From the NCBI GenBank assembly GCA_042408415.1, contig JBHORE010000118.1, positions 1 through 7,800 on the forward strand: a stretch of 7,800 nt of DNA, given 5' to 3'. Below are positions 1 to 6,056 of the stretch, one piece after another (the first letter of the stretch is position 1; each line of letters starts with the position of its first letter). The DNA comes from Thermobaculum sp042408415. Its GTDB lineage: Bacteria > Chloroflexota > Chloroflexia > Thermobaculales > Thermobaculaceae. The translations under genes and the position numbers were made by a program. The notes below the pieces were generated by a model. The model was not told where the DNA came from and did no database searches. It was given only the letters and a program-made list of their open reading frames with translations.

Positions 1-1
1 G

Positions 2-442
2 TCAGTCATGACCATAATGGACCCTGGGGAGAAGGAGATACGAGTAGACAACACTACTAGCGCTGAGCTCTCTCAGCTTAGTCCCCACCAGAAGGTACAG
101 ATAAGGTTTCTACGCTATTCTGACAAAGTAGTAAGTGGTGAGATCAGAATGCTACCCACAGGTGATCAGGGCAGTGGTGGAGCAATACGTATAAGCTACG
201 ACCCAGATGGACTAGACGTAGATATCGGCGACATAGCAAATATCACCGTCATATTACAGCAGAAACGCAACGTACTTTGGCTTCCTCCACAGGCTATTAG
301 GACATTCCAAGGTAGGCAGTTTGTGGTAGTGCAAGAAGGAGACCGTCAACGGAGAGTAGATGTGGAGCTAGGTATACAAAGCCAGGATAAAGTTGAGATA
401 ACAAGTGGTCTGAAGGAAGGCCAAAAAGTGGTGGGACAGTAG
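2..442 (+). CDS. HlyD/MacA-type efflux periplasmic adaptor subunit, C-terminal part (5' truncated by window edge)
   Basis: The reading frame is open to the left edge, so this is the tail of a longer gene; the ATG at 8 is internal and not the start. About 146 residues are visible. Counting from the Met at 8, residues 1-85 read like the beta-barrel domain of HlyD/MacA adaptors: an IMDP-type opening, alternating strands, and a conserved VDIGDIANITVIL stretch at about 71-83. Residues 90-144 match the membrane-proximal domain, with VLWLPPQAIRTFQGRQFVVV at about 89-108 and a closing ITSGLKEGQKVV. The coiled-coil hairpin, lipoyl domain and N-terminal anchor lie outside the window. In the family these proteins bind an ABC permease and couple it to extracytoplasmic substrate. 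It ends 21 bp before the permease gene, which supports an adaptor-permease-ATPase operon. Family assignment is firm; the substrate is unknown. Confidence 0.85.
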   Translation, partial: SVMTIMDPGEKEIRVDNTTSAELSQLSPHQKVQIRFLRYSDKVVSGEIRMLPTGDQGSGGAIRISYDPDGLDVDIGDIANITVILQQKRNVLWLPPQAIRTFQGRQFVVVQEGDRQRRVDVELGIQSQDKVEITSGLKEGQKVVGQ

Positions 443-463
443 AGCTAACCCAAGAGGAGAGGG

Positions 464-3361
464 GTGTCTGTGTACTGGCTGCTTAACTTACTAGGTATCG
501 TCAAGATAGCCTTCCTGAGACAAAAAAGTTATCTCGGGCTTGTGCTTGCTCTGCTTGCAGGTTTCGTAGTTGCCATCACCTTAGTGGTAAGCATCCCTCT
601 ATATGCTGATGCGGTAGGTTACAGAATCCTGCGCACAGAGCTTCTGGAAGAACAGGAAGGTAACCTAAGACCCCCGTTCTCCTACATGTTCATGGCTGTA
701 GCTTCAAACGAGCAAAGAGTGCCACTATCTGGATTTAGAAGCGCCGATGAGTACTTTACTAAGTATGGAGCCCGAGATTTGGGCTTGCCACCGCTGGTTT
801 ATGTAAGATACGTTACCACCGATAAGATACGCCTACTTGCCCCTGAAGGTACAGCCTATAAAGAGGAAAAGGGCGAAGAGCAACTTGAGTGGGTAAGCGT
901 GGGCTTTGCCAGCGGCCTGGAAAAGAAAGTTAAGATCGTAGAGGGAAGATGGCCCAAGATTGCAAGTAACGATAGCAATAGCCCAGTAGAGGTTCTAGTA
1001 CATGAAGGTTTGGCTGATAAGCTAGGCCTGCATGTTGGCGAGAACTACATAGTAATGGAAAAAGGTGTTGGGGATAATTTGCTTAGGCTGCCCATAAAGA
1101 TATCTGGTATCTGGGAGCCTATAGACCCTTCTGACTCATATTGGTTTATTCGTCCTCAGTCACTGCAGGACGTGCTCATGGTCCCAGAGCAAACCTTCTC
1201 ACAGAGGATACTTCGCACCCATCCAAACGATGGTATATACATGGCGCTGTGGTACTACGTACTAGATGGAACCTCAGTTCGTAGTAGACATGCCCAGGAG
1301 TTAATTGGCCGTATGCAAGGGGTAGAGCGTCACGCAGCGACCCTTCTGCCCGCAGTTGAACTTAGGGTATCCCCGGAAGATGCTCTTACTGAGCAACATA
1401 CGCAAGTAAGGTTCCTTACTTTAAGTCTAATAGTATTCAGCATACCGATACTTGGGCTTATAGCCTATTTCATCATAATGATCACCAGTATGGCGGTACA
1501 GAGACAGCAAAATGAGATCGCAGTACTACGTAGTAGGGGTATATCGAGGTCGGGCATATTAGGTATTTTCTTGTTGGAAAGCTTAGGGCTTGGAATACTG
1601 GCACTAGTTCTTGGAATTGGCCTTGGGCAGTACACAGCACTGGCAATGGGATGGACCAGATCTTTTCTCGACTTCATACCTAGGTATGATTTCCCTGTGG
1701 AGCTATCCCCAGAGAGCATAAGGGCTGGTACTTGGGTCATGGTATTGACACTAATAGCCAGCGTGGTTCCTGCAGTAGGTGCAGCGGGCCATACTATAAT
1801 CTCATACAAGAGAGAGCGCGCTAGGTCACTTGGAGCCCCGTTTTGGCAGAAAATATATTTAGATATTCTGTTGCTCATACCCGCCTGGTATGGCTATCAA
1901 CAGCTCAAGCAGAGGGGCACCATCTCCTTCCTAGGAGAAGGACTACCTTCTGACGATCCATTCAAGAATCCATTACTTATACTCACTCCCGTGCTCTGGC
2001 TTCTAGCATTAGGCCTCCTTAGCATGCGTATTCTACCGATTGTGTTGGGGTTCATCGCCCAGCTTATCGGAAGGTTAAAGGGTATCTCCAGTGTTATGGC
2101 CCTTAGGTACCTGACACGCACCCCTAGGGCGTATTCCGGACCTGTCATGCTTATAGTTCTGACTCTTAGCCTGGCTACTTTCACCGCCTCTATGGCTAAG
2201 ACCCTAGATCGACATACTTACGATCGCGTCTACTACGATATAGGCGCCGATATGAGATTGGCAGATCTGGGGCAGAGCACTGAACCATCTACAGCAGGAC
2301 CTGGGAGCGGCTCATCACAACAACAGACTGAACAGCAAGACGAAGGCACTCCCAAATGGCTATTTCTGCCAGTGACTGAGTATCTGAAAGTACCTGGGGT
2401 CGAGAATGCCATGAGGGTAACCAGAAGCGATACGGAGGCAGTCGTTGGCAACTCACGTCAGCGTGGCACATTACTAGGTATAGATAGAATGGAATTCCCC
2501 AAGATTGCCTATTGGAGAGATGACTATGCCACTTATCCTCTGGGATATCTAATGAATGCTTTGGGCACGTTCGAGGACGGATTATTGGTCAGCCGAGACT
2601 TCATGCGAGAGCAAGGACTAAGCATAGGATCTAAGATCACACTTAACCTTTGGGATGTAGATGAGTCTAAGCCAGTCCCATTTACCATAGTGGGTGAGCT
2701 AAATTACTTCCCAACGCTTTATCCTGAGGATGGGCCCTTCTTTGTAGGAAACATTGACTACATATTTCAAAGAGAAGGAGGAGAATTTCCTTACGAAGTA
2801 TGGTTGAAGGTAAAGCCGGGTACTACCAAAGAACAGATCGAGCTATCCACAACCAAACTTGGGTTCCGAAGCATAGTAACGGATGTGGCTCAGCCTGAGA
2901 TAGAATCAGATCAAGGGAGGCCGGAACGTCAGGGTTTGTACGGATTGTTATCGGTGGGATTCCTTGCCTCAGCAATACTTACAGGGCTTGGCTTTCTTTT
3001 CTACTCGATAGTCTCCTTCAGGAGAAGGTTTGTAGAGTTGGGTACCCTCAGAGCTATAGGGCTATCGACTGGTCAGATGGCCGCGATGCTAGCTTGTGAG
3101 CAGCTCATTATCATAGGACTTAGTGTAGTTATAGGAACTGTCCTGGGAGTGCTTGTCAGTGATATGTTCATACCGTTCTTACAGGTAAGTACTGGGGAAC
3201 ATCCACAAACTCCGCCGTTTCTGGTGCTTATAGCTTGGGACAGGCTAATGCTTATCTATCTTATATTTGCCGTGCTGCTTGGCCTAGCATTGGTCATACT
3301 GGCAATGCTGCTACTTAGAATAAAGATCTTCCAGGCAGTGAAGCTAGGGGAGTCAGTATGA
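464..3361 (+). CDS. Large FtsX/MacB-type ABC transporter permease (two permease halves fused, about 10 TM)
   Basis: This 965-residue integral membrane protein has the duplicated layout of YbbP-like 10-TM permeases. TM1 is near 24-46, followed by extracytoplasmic domain 1 (about 47-315) and TMs near 317-341, 366-389 and 421-445. Two linking hydrophobic segments lie near 463-478 and 503-533. The second half has a TM near 558-577, extracytoplasmic domain 2 (about 580-825) and TMs near 828-852, 876-900 and 928-952. The cytoplasmic coupling segments after the first TM of each FtsX domain are recognisable: NEIAVLRSRGIS (350-361) and VELGTLRAIGLS (857-868). Domain 2 contains a low-complexity Ser/Gly/Gln/Glu stretch at 604-629. 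The start is GTG at 464 with GAGGAG at 454-459, 4 nt upstream; an in-frame GTG at 470, 10 nt from the same site, is an equally plausible start. The stop overlaps the next gene as ATGA. In the family such permeases transmit ATPase motion to extracytoplasmic domains rather than passing substrate through the membrane. The substrate is unknown. Confidence 0.9.
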   Translation: MSVYWLLNLLGIVKIAFLRQKSYLGLVLALLAGFVVAITLVVSIPLYADAVGYRILRTELLEEQEGNLRPPFSYMFMAVASNEQRVPLSGFRSADEYFTKYGARDLGLPPLVYVRYVTTDKIRLLAPEGTAYKEEKGEEQLEWVSVGFASGLEKKVKIVEGRWPKIASNDSNSPVEVLVHEGLADKLGLHVGENYIVMEKGVGDNLLRLPIKISGIWEPIDPSDSYWFIRPQSLQDVLMVPEQTFSQRILRTHPNDGIYMALWYYVLDGTSVRSRHAQELIGRMQGVERHAATLLPAVELRVSPEDALTEQHTQVRFLTLSLIVFSIPILGLIAYFIIMITSMAVQRQQNEIAVLRSRGISRSGILGIFLLESLGLGILALVLGIGLGQYTALAMGWTRSFLDFIPRYDFPVELSPESIRAGTWVMVLTLIASVVPAVGAAGHTIISYKRERARSLGAPFWQKIYLDILLLIPAWYGYQQLKQRGTISFLGEGLPSDDPFKNPLLILTPVLWLLALGLLSMRILPIVLGFIAQLIGRLKGISSVMALRYLTRTPRAYSGPVMLIVLTLSLATFTASMAKTLDRHTYDRVYYDIGADMRLADLGQSTEPSTAGPGSGSSQQQTEQQDEGTPKWLFLPVTEYLKVPGVENAMRVTRSDTEAVVGNSRQRGTLLGIDRMEFPKIAYWRDDYATYPLGYLMNALGTFEDGLLVSRDFMREQGLSIGSKITLNLWDVDESKPVPFTIVGELNYFPTLYPEDGPFFVGNIDYIFQREGGEFPYEVWLKVKPGTTKEQIELSTTKLGFRSIVTDVAQPEIESDQGRPERQGLYGLLSVGFLASAILTGLGFLFYSIVSFRRRFVELGTLRAIGLSTGQMAAMLACEQLIIIGLSVVIGTVLGVLVSDMFIPFLQVSTGEHPQTPPFLVLIAWDRLMLIYLIFAVLLGLALVILAMLLLRIKIFQAVKLGESV

Positions 3362-4362
3362 GTGAGCCAATTATAATATGCGAAAACTTGGTCAAGATCT
3401 ATAAGCTAGCACAGGTTGAGGTCCTAGCCCTACAAGGATTAGATCTAACTGTCGAGCGAGGCGAGGTCATGGCACTTGTCGGACCCTCTGGTTCAGGGAA
3501 GACCTCCCTCATGAATGTTATTGGCGGACTCGACAGACCTACCGCTGGTCGGGTAGTAGTAGCTGGGCAGGAGCTGCTGAAGCTTAGCGATAGACAGCTA
3601 AATCACTATAGAAGACATGTGGTAGGATTCGTATGGCAGCAGGTGGCTAGAAACTTAGTGCCTTATTTGAACGCAGAACAAAACGTGGAGTTGCCCATGC
3701 TGATGGCAGGCATCAAGCCAGCGGAGAGAAAGTCCTGGGCTAACGAACTCCTCGAGGTAGTGGGACTTGGAAATCGCAAGAAGCATAAGCTGGCACAGCT
3801 GTCCGGAGGAGAACAGCAAAGGGTAGCGATAGCGGTTGCTCTAGCCAACAAACCCCAACTGCTATTGGCCGACGAGCCCACAGGAGAACTGGACTCGGCT
3901 ACAGCCAAGACCATATTTGATATCTTCCATAAATTGAATGAAATGTATGGGACAACGGTCGTAATAGTATCACACGACCCTCAGATCTCACGCCATGTAT
4001 CTCGTACTGTAGCAATAAGAGATGGCAAAACCAGTACCGAGACTCTAAGACAAGTAGTCGAAACAGAGAAAGAGGATGAGACTAAGGAAGAACAGCACCA
4101 TTTCATAGAGTACACCGTCTTAGACCCCGCAGGGAGATTGCAAGTACCGGAGGAGTATAGAGAGCTATATCGTATCGGAAGAAGAGTGATACTTGAGACT
4201 CTACCAGACGGTATAGTTATCCGGCCCGTGCCAGGAGAAGAGGTTACTAAGGTTCAGCCTCTGGTAGATGAGGATGAACCACCACCTAAGAAGCAGAACT
4301 TAGCATCACGTATAAGGAAATTCCTTCCGCTGGGAAGTAAAGGAGAGAGTGAACAGAAATGA
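3358..4362 (+). CDS. LolD/MacB-type ABC ATPase with C-terminal AbrB/SpoVT-like domain
   Basis: This cytoplasmic ATPase powers the neighbouring permease. At 334 residues it is about 100 longer than ordinary LolD/MacB ATPases. Residues 1-230 form a complete nucleotide-binding domain: Walker A GPSGSGKTS (42-50), Q-loop Gln94 in FVWQQ, signature LSGGEQQR (148-155), Walker B LLLADEPTGELD (168-179) with catalytic Glu173, and H-loop His206. The usual Arg in the ARAL stretch after the signature is Val160. A charged Glu/Lys/Asp linker (235-247) leads to residues 252-292, which read as one AbrB/SpoVT swapped-hairpin unit: LDPAGRLQVP (255-264), an EYRELYRIG helix, then RRVILETLPDGIVIRPVP. The tail (305-334) has a PPPKK stretch and a basic amphipathic segment, LASRIRKFLPLG. 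AGGGGAG at 3346-3352 lies 5 nt before the ATG, and the start overlaps the permease stop (ATGA). The ATPase call is secure; the AbrB-like call rests on motif reading. Confidence 0.9.
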   Translation: MSEPIIICENLVKIYKLAQVEVLALQGLDLTVERGEVMALVGPSGSGKTSLMNVIGGLDRPTAGRVVVAGQELLKLSDRQLNHYRRHVVGFVWQQVARNLVPYLNAEQNVELPMLMAGIKPAERKSWANELLEVVGLGNRKKHKLAQLSGGEQQRVAIAVALANKPQLLLADEPTGELDSATAKTIFDIFHKLNEMYGTTVVIVSHDPQISRHVSRTVAIRDGKTSTETLRQVVETEKEDETKEEQHHFIEYTVLDPAGRLQVPEEYRELYRIGRRVILETLPDGIVIRPVPGEEVTKVQPLVDEDEPPPKKQNLASRIRKFLPLGSKGESEQK

Positions 4363-5117
4363 GGCCCGAATCGAGTTCCCAGATACGCCCTGATAGCTGG
4401 TTAGTGGACAAGGATGGGTTTAGACAGCATGTCATACAGGTTGTAGACGTAGTTCGGAAATATAAGGTAGGCAGCGAAGAGGTGCAAGCTCTCAGGGGAG
4501 TAAATTTGACTGTGTCTGAAGGACAATTTGTGGCTCTGATGGGACGTTCGGGCTCAGGAAAAACAACTTTGCTCAACATCATAGGAGGGCTAGATAGACC
4601 TACCACTGGAGAGGTATTTATATCAGGAAAATCCCTTAGCAACCTCTCCGAAGGCGAGCTAACTAAGTTGAGGCGTAGCCAATTTGGTTTTGTATTTCAG
4701 TCATTTGCGCTTATACCGATACTATCCGCTGCTGAGAATGTAGAACTTCCCCTTAGGATAGCCGGCAAGTATAGTCTTAGAGAGCGTAAGCAGCGAGTGA
4801 TGGAAGCCCTATCTCTAGTAGGGCTAGCCAAGTGGGCTGAGCACAGGCCATATGAGATGTCCGGAGGCCAGCAGCAAAGAGTTGCTATAGCTAGGGCCTT
4901 AGTCACGAGGCCCAAGATACTGATTGCTGATGAGCCAACGGGAGAATTGGACAGTAAGACTGGGCAGATGGTCCTAAACCTCCTCAGAAAGGTTGTGGAC
5001 GAATCGAAAGTAACGTTAGTGATGGCAACTCACGACCCAGCAGTAGAAGAGTATGCTGATGTACTCTATAGAATGCAAGACGGACAGATAATAGATACCC
5101 TCATAAAGACTATGTGA
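4359..5117 (+). CDS. LolD/MacB-type ABC transporter ATPase (second ATPase of the cassette)
   Basis: This 252-residue cytoplasmic ATPase is a canonical member of the LolD/MacB family. It shows Walker A GRSGSGKTT (62-70), Q-loop Gln114 in FVFQ, signature MSGGQQQR (167-174) followed by the usual ARAL, Walker B ILIADEPTGELD (187-198) with Glu192, and H-loop His225. About 24 residues precede the first strand of the domain (VIQVVDVVRKYKVG). That extension has no good internal start codon, and AGGAGAG at 4341-4347 sits 11 nt before the ATG at 4359, so the long start is preferred. The ATG overlaps the stop of the first ATPase as ATGA, implying translational coupling. It lacks the C-terminal extension of its neighbour. 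One fused permease with two different ATPases suggests they pair as a heterodimer, though two alternative homodimers are possible. Confidence 0.93.
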   Translation: MRPESSSQIRPDSWLVDKDGFRQHVIQVVDVVRKYKVGSEEVQALRGVNLTVSEGQFVALMGRSGSGKTTLLNIIGGLDRPTTGEVFISGKSLSNLSEGELTKLRRSQFGFVFQSFALIPILSAAENVELPLRIAGKYSLRERKQRVMEALSLVGLAKWAEHRPYEMSGGQQQRVAIARALVTRPKILIADEPTGELDSKTGQMVLNLLRKVVDESKVTLVMATHDPAVEEYADVLYRMQDGQIIDTLIKTM

Positions 5118-5180
5118 GTGCCCCATCGATAGGTTATTATTACTATTGCCTATTCACGGCCAGGACAACATAGAACTCAT

Positions 5181-5185
5181 AGGAG
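5181..5185 (+). promoter_or_regulatory. Shine-Dalgarno AGGAG that decides the start of the small acidic gene
   Basis: AGGAG lies 8 nt before an in-frame GTG at 5194. The longer possible start, TTG at 5146, has only a weak AGG upstream, so the GTG is the better start. The remaining gap (5118-5193) shows no convincing promoter or terminator. Confidence 0.65.
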
Positions 5186-5193
5186 ACCATACA

Positions 5194-5439
5194 GTGACAC
5201 AAGAGTTTTTTAGTCACGGCATGAGCGTTGAAGTCCTCCAGATCCATAATCCTCTTGCAGAAGATGAGGACGATCTGATAGTCCAAGGCTACGTAGTTGA
5301 CCACAACGAGATAGGGCTCCTACTGGATGGAGTCGAGGGCGAAGATGGAGGCCAGATCTTCATTCCGTGGTCTAACATAGCTCAGGTCATAACAATAGAG
5401 TTCGAAGAAGAATCCGGAGAAGAGGAGATTCTTCCCTAA
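5194..5439 (+). CDS. Small acidic hypothetical protein without Lys or Arg
   Basis: I do not recognise a named family. With the GTG start at 5194 (AGGAG 8 nt upstream) the product is 81 residues; a TTG at 5146 in the same frame would give 97. It has no signal peptide or TM, so it is probably cytoplasmic. About 20 of 81 residues are Asp/Glu and there is no Lys or Arg at all. The pattern of short strands, with a glycine after the first (LIVQGYVV, 28-35), then IGLLLDGV (40-47), GQIFIPWSNIAQVITIEF (53-70) and an acidic tail EEESGEEEILP, suggests a compact beta-barrel. The layout is reminiscent of an Sm/SH3-like fold, but the charge argues against RNA binding. It follows the second ATPase by 76 bp on the same strand and may share its transcript. 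Its stop overlaps the end of the convergent cupredoxin gene. Being a real gene is likely; its function is unknown. Confidence 0.7.
   Translation: MTQEFFSHGMSVEVLQIHNPLAEDEDDLIVQGYVVDHNEIGLLLDGVEGEDGGQIFIPWSNIAQVITIEFEEESGEEEILP
5407..5434. repeat. 8-bp inverted repeat at the convergent gene ends (possible weak terminator for the - strand)
   Basis: GAAGAATC (5407-5414) and GATTCTTC (5427-5434) are perfect inverted copies separated by 12 nt. The element begins 2 nt beyond the cupredoxin stop on the - strand and lies inside the last codons of the acidic gene on the + strand. The stem is AT-rich. On the - strand it is followed by TTCGAACTC, not a proper U run, so any terminator activity would be weak. 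A repeat of this size can arise by chance. Confidence 0.3.
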
Positions 5440-6002
5440 TAACCCGGCTCTTTGGCCTGTACGATAAATGTGCCCGTCATTATCTGAGGGTGAACATCGC
5501 ACCTGAAGAAGTAGTTCCCAGGTTTGCTTGGAGCCTTAAATCGATATGTCGTGCTGCTAGGGCCATTGATTATCTTTCCCACAAATATTTTTTCCTTAGC
5601 GGTTTTGTCCGTGTAAAAAGCCATGTTGTGAGGAACGGAATCTTCGTTTTTGAACTTAATAACAACCAATTGTCCAGGTTGCACAGTTATAGTCTTCACA
5701 TCAAATGCAAGTCCCTTCGCAGTAACAGTAAGGGAGTACTCACTACCCGATGGAGGCGTGCTGGCGACTGGACTCGGAGATGTCTCCGTGACAGTTGGAG
5801 CAGTACTTGGGCTAATTGATGGCACAGGAGTTGGGCTAGCTATGTGTTCCTCTGTGGGAATAGGCGTAGGCATGGAAATAGTAGTAGGGACAATCGAAGG
5901 TAATCCTTGAGATATAGGCAAGGTAGGGGTAGCCTCACTAGATGCTCCACAGCTAATAAGAGCTAACGACAAGAGCGCTATCTTTAGTAGTCTCTTCTTC
6001 AT
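5436..6002 (-). CDS. Cupredoxin (plastocyanin/azurin-like) lipoprotein with Pro/Thr/Ser linker
   Basis: This is a predicted membrane-anchored, extracytoplasmic blue-copper protein of 188 residues. Residues 1-18 form a lipoprotein signal: MKKR, a hydrophobic core and lipobox LISC with Cys18 as the lipidation site. Residues 22-86 are a Pro/Thr/Ser-rich spacer with degenerate PTP/SPSP runs. Residues 88-184 are the cupredoxin domain with a full type-1 copper set: His125 in PHN, then Cys168, His171 and Met175 in RCDVHPQIM. Family knowledge supports electron transfer or copper binding at the outer face of the membrane; the redox partner is not in the window. The ATG has GAGGT at 6011-6015, 8 nt upstream. 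It lies 44 bp downstream of the Mut7-C gene on the same strand, probably on one transcript. Its TAG stop overlaps the convergent gene end by 4 bp. Confidence 0.9.
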   Translation of the reverse strand: MKKRLLKIALLSLALISCGASSEATPTLPISQGLPSIVPTTISMPTPIPTEEHIASPTPVPSISPSTAPTVTETSPSPVASTPPSGSEYSLTVTAKGLAFDVKTITVQPGQLVVIKFKNEDSVPHNMAFYTDKTAKEKIFVGKIINGPSSTTYRFKAPSKPGNYFFRCDVHPQIMTGTFIVQAKEPGY

Positions 6003-6009
6003 GAAATCG

Positions 6010-6056
6010 GACCTCGTATCTACTTCTATACTATTTCCAATATTTACTACGAGGTC
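6010..6056. repeat. Perfect 9-bp inverted repeat filling the Mut7-C/cupredoxin gap, one arm over the cupredoxin SD
   Basis: GACCTCGTA (6010-6018) and TACGAGGTC (6048-6056) are exact inverted copies with a 29-nt AT-rich spacer. In a - strand transcript the upstream arm covers the last codons of the Mut7-C gene, and the downstream arm contains the GAGGT ribosome binding site of the cupredoxin gene, so pairing would hide that site. It could instead be a protein-binding site or chance. Confidence 0.45.

Noticed and set aside
1524..1535. 12-bp perfect palindrome TACTACGTAGTA
   Set aside because: It lies inside well-conserved permease coding sequence (VLRSR codons), and about two such palindromes are expected by chance in a window this size.
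1465..2471. Several - strand reading frames inside the permease gene
   Set aside because: The + strand frame is continuous with clear FtsX features on both sides. The antisense frames show no domain, no good ribosome site and odd composition.
5118..5193. Possible promoter or terminator in the 76-bp gap before the acidic gene (ATAGG/CCTAT short repeat; TTGCCT with TAGAAC as -35/-10)
   Set aside because: The repeat has only 5 bp with a 15-nt AT loop and no U run. The -35/-10 match is poor with 19-bp spacing, so nothing here can be supported.
5146..5193. N-terminal extension of the acidic protein from a TTG start
   Set aside because: It has only a weak AGG upstream, while the in-frame GTG at 5194 has AGGAG at ideal spacing. 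It is kept only as an alternative.
5490..5910. Two overlapping + strand reading frames opposite the cupredoxin gene, one Gly/Val-rich and adhesin-like
   Set aside because: They are mirror images of the Pro/Thr/Ser linker and copper domain on the other strand, whose lipobox and copper ligands make it the real gene. The Gly/Val richness is just the complement of Pro/Thr codons.
6019..6047. Promoter for the cupredoxin gene between the inverted repeat arms (TATAGA as -10)
   Set aside because: No acceptable -35 lies at 16-18 bp, and the gene is closely spaced behind Mut7-C on the same strand. AT-rich spacer sequence alone is not evidence.
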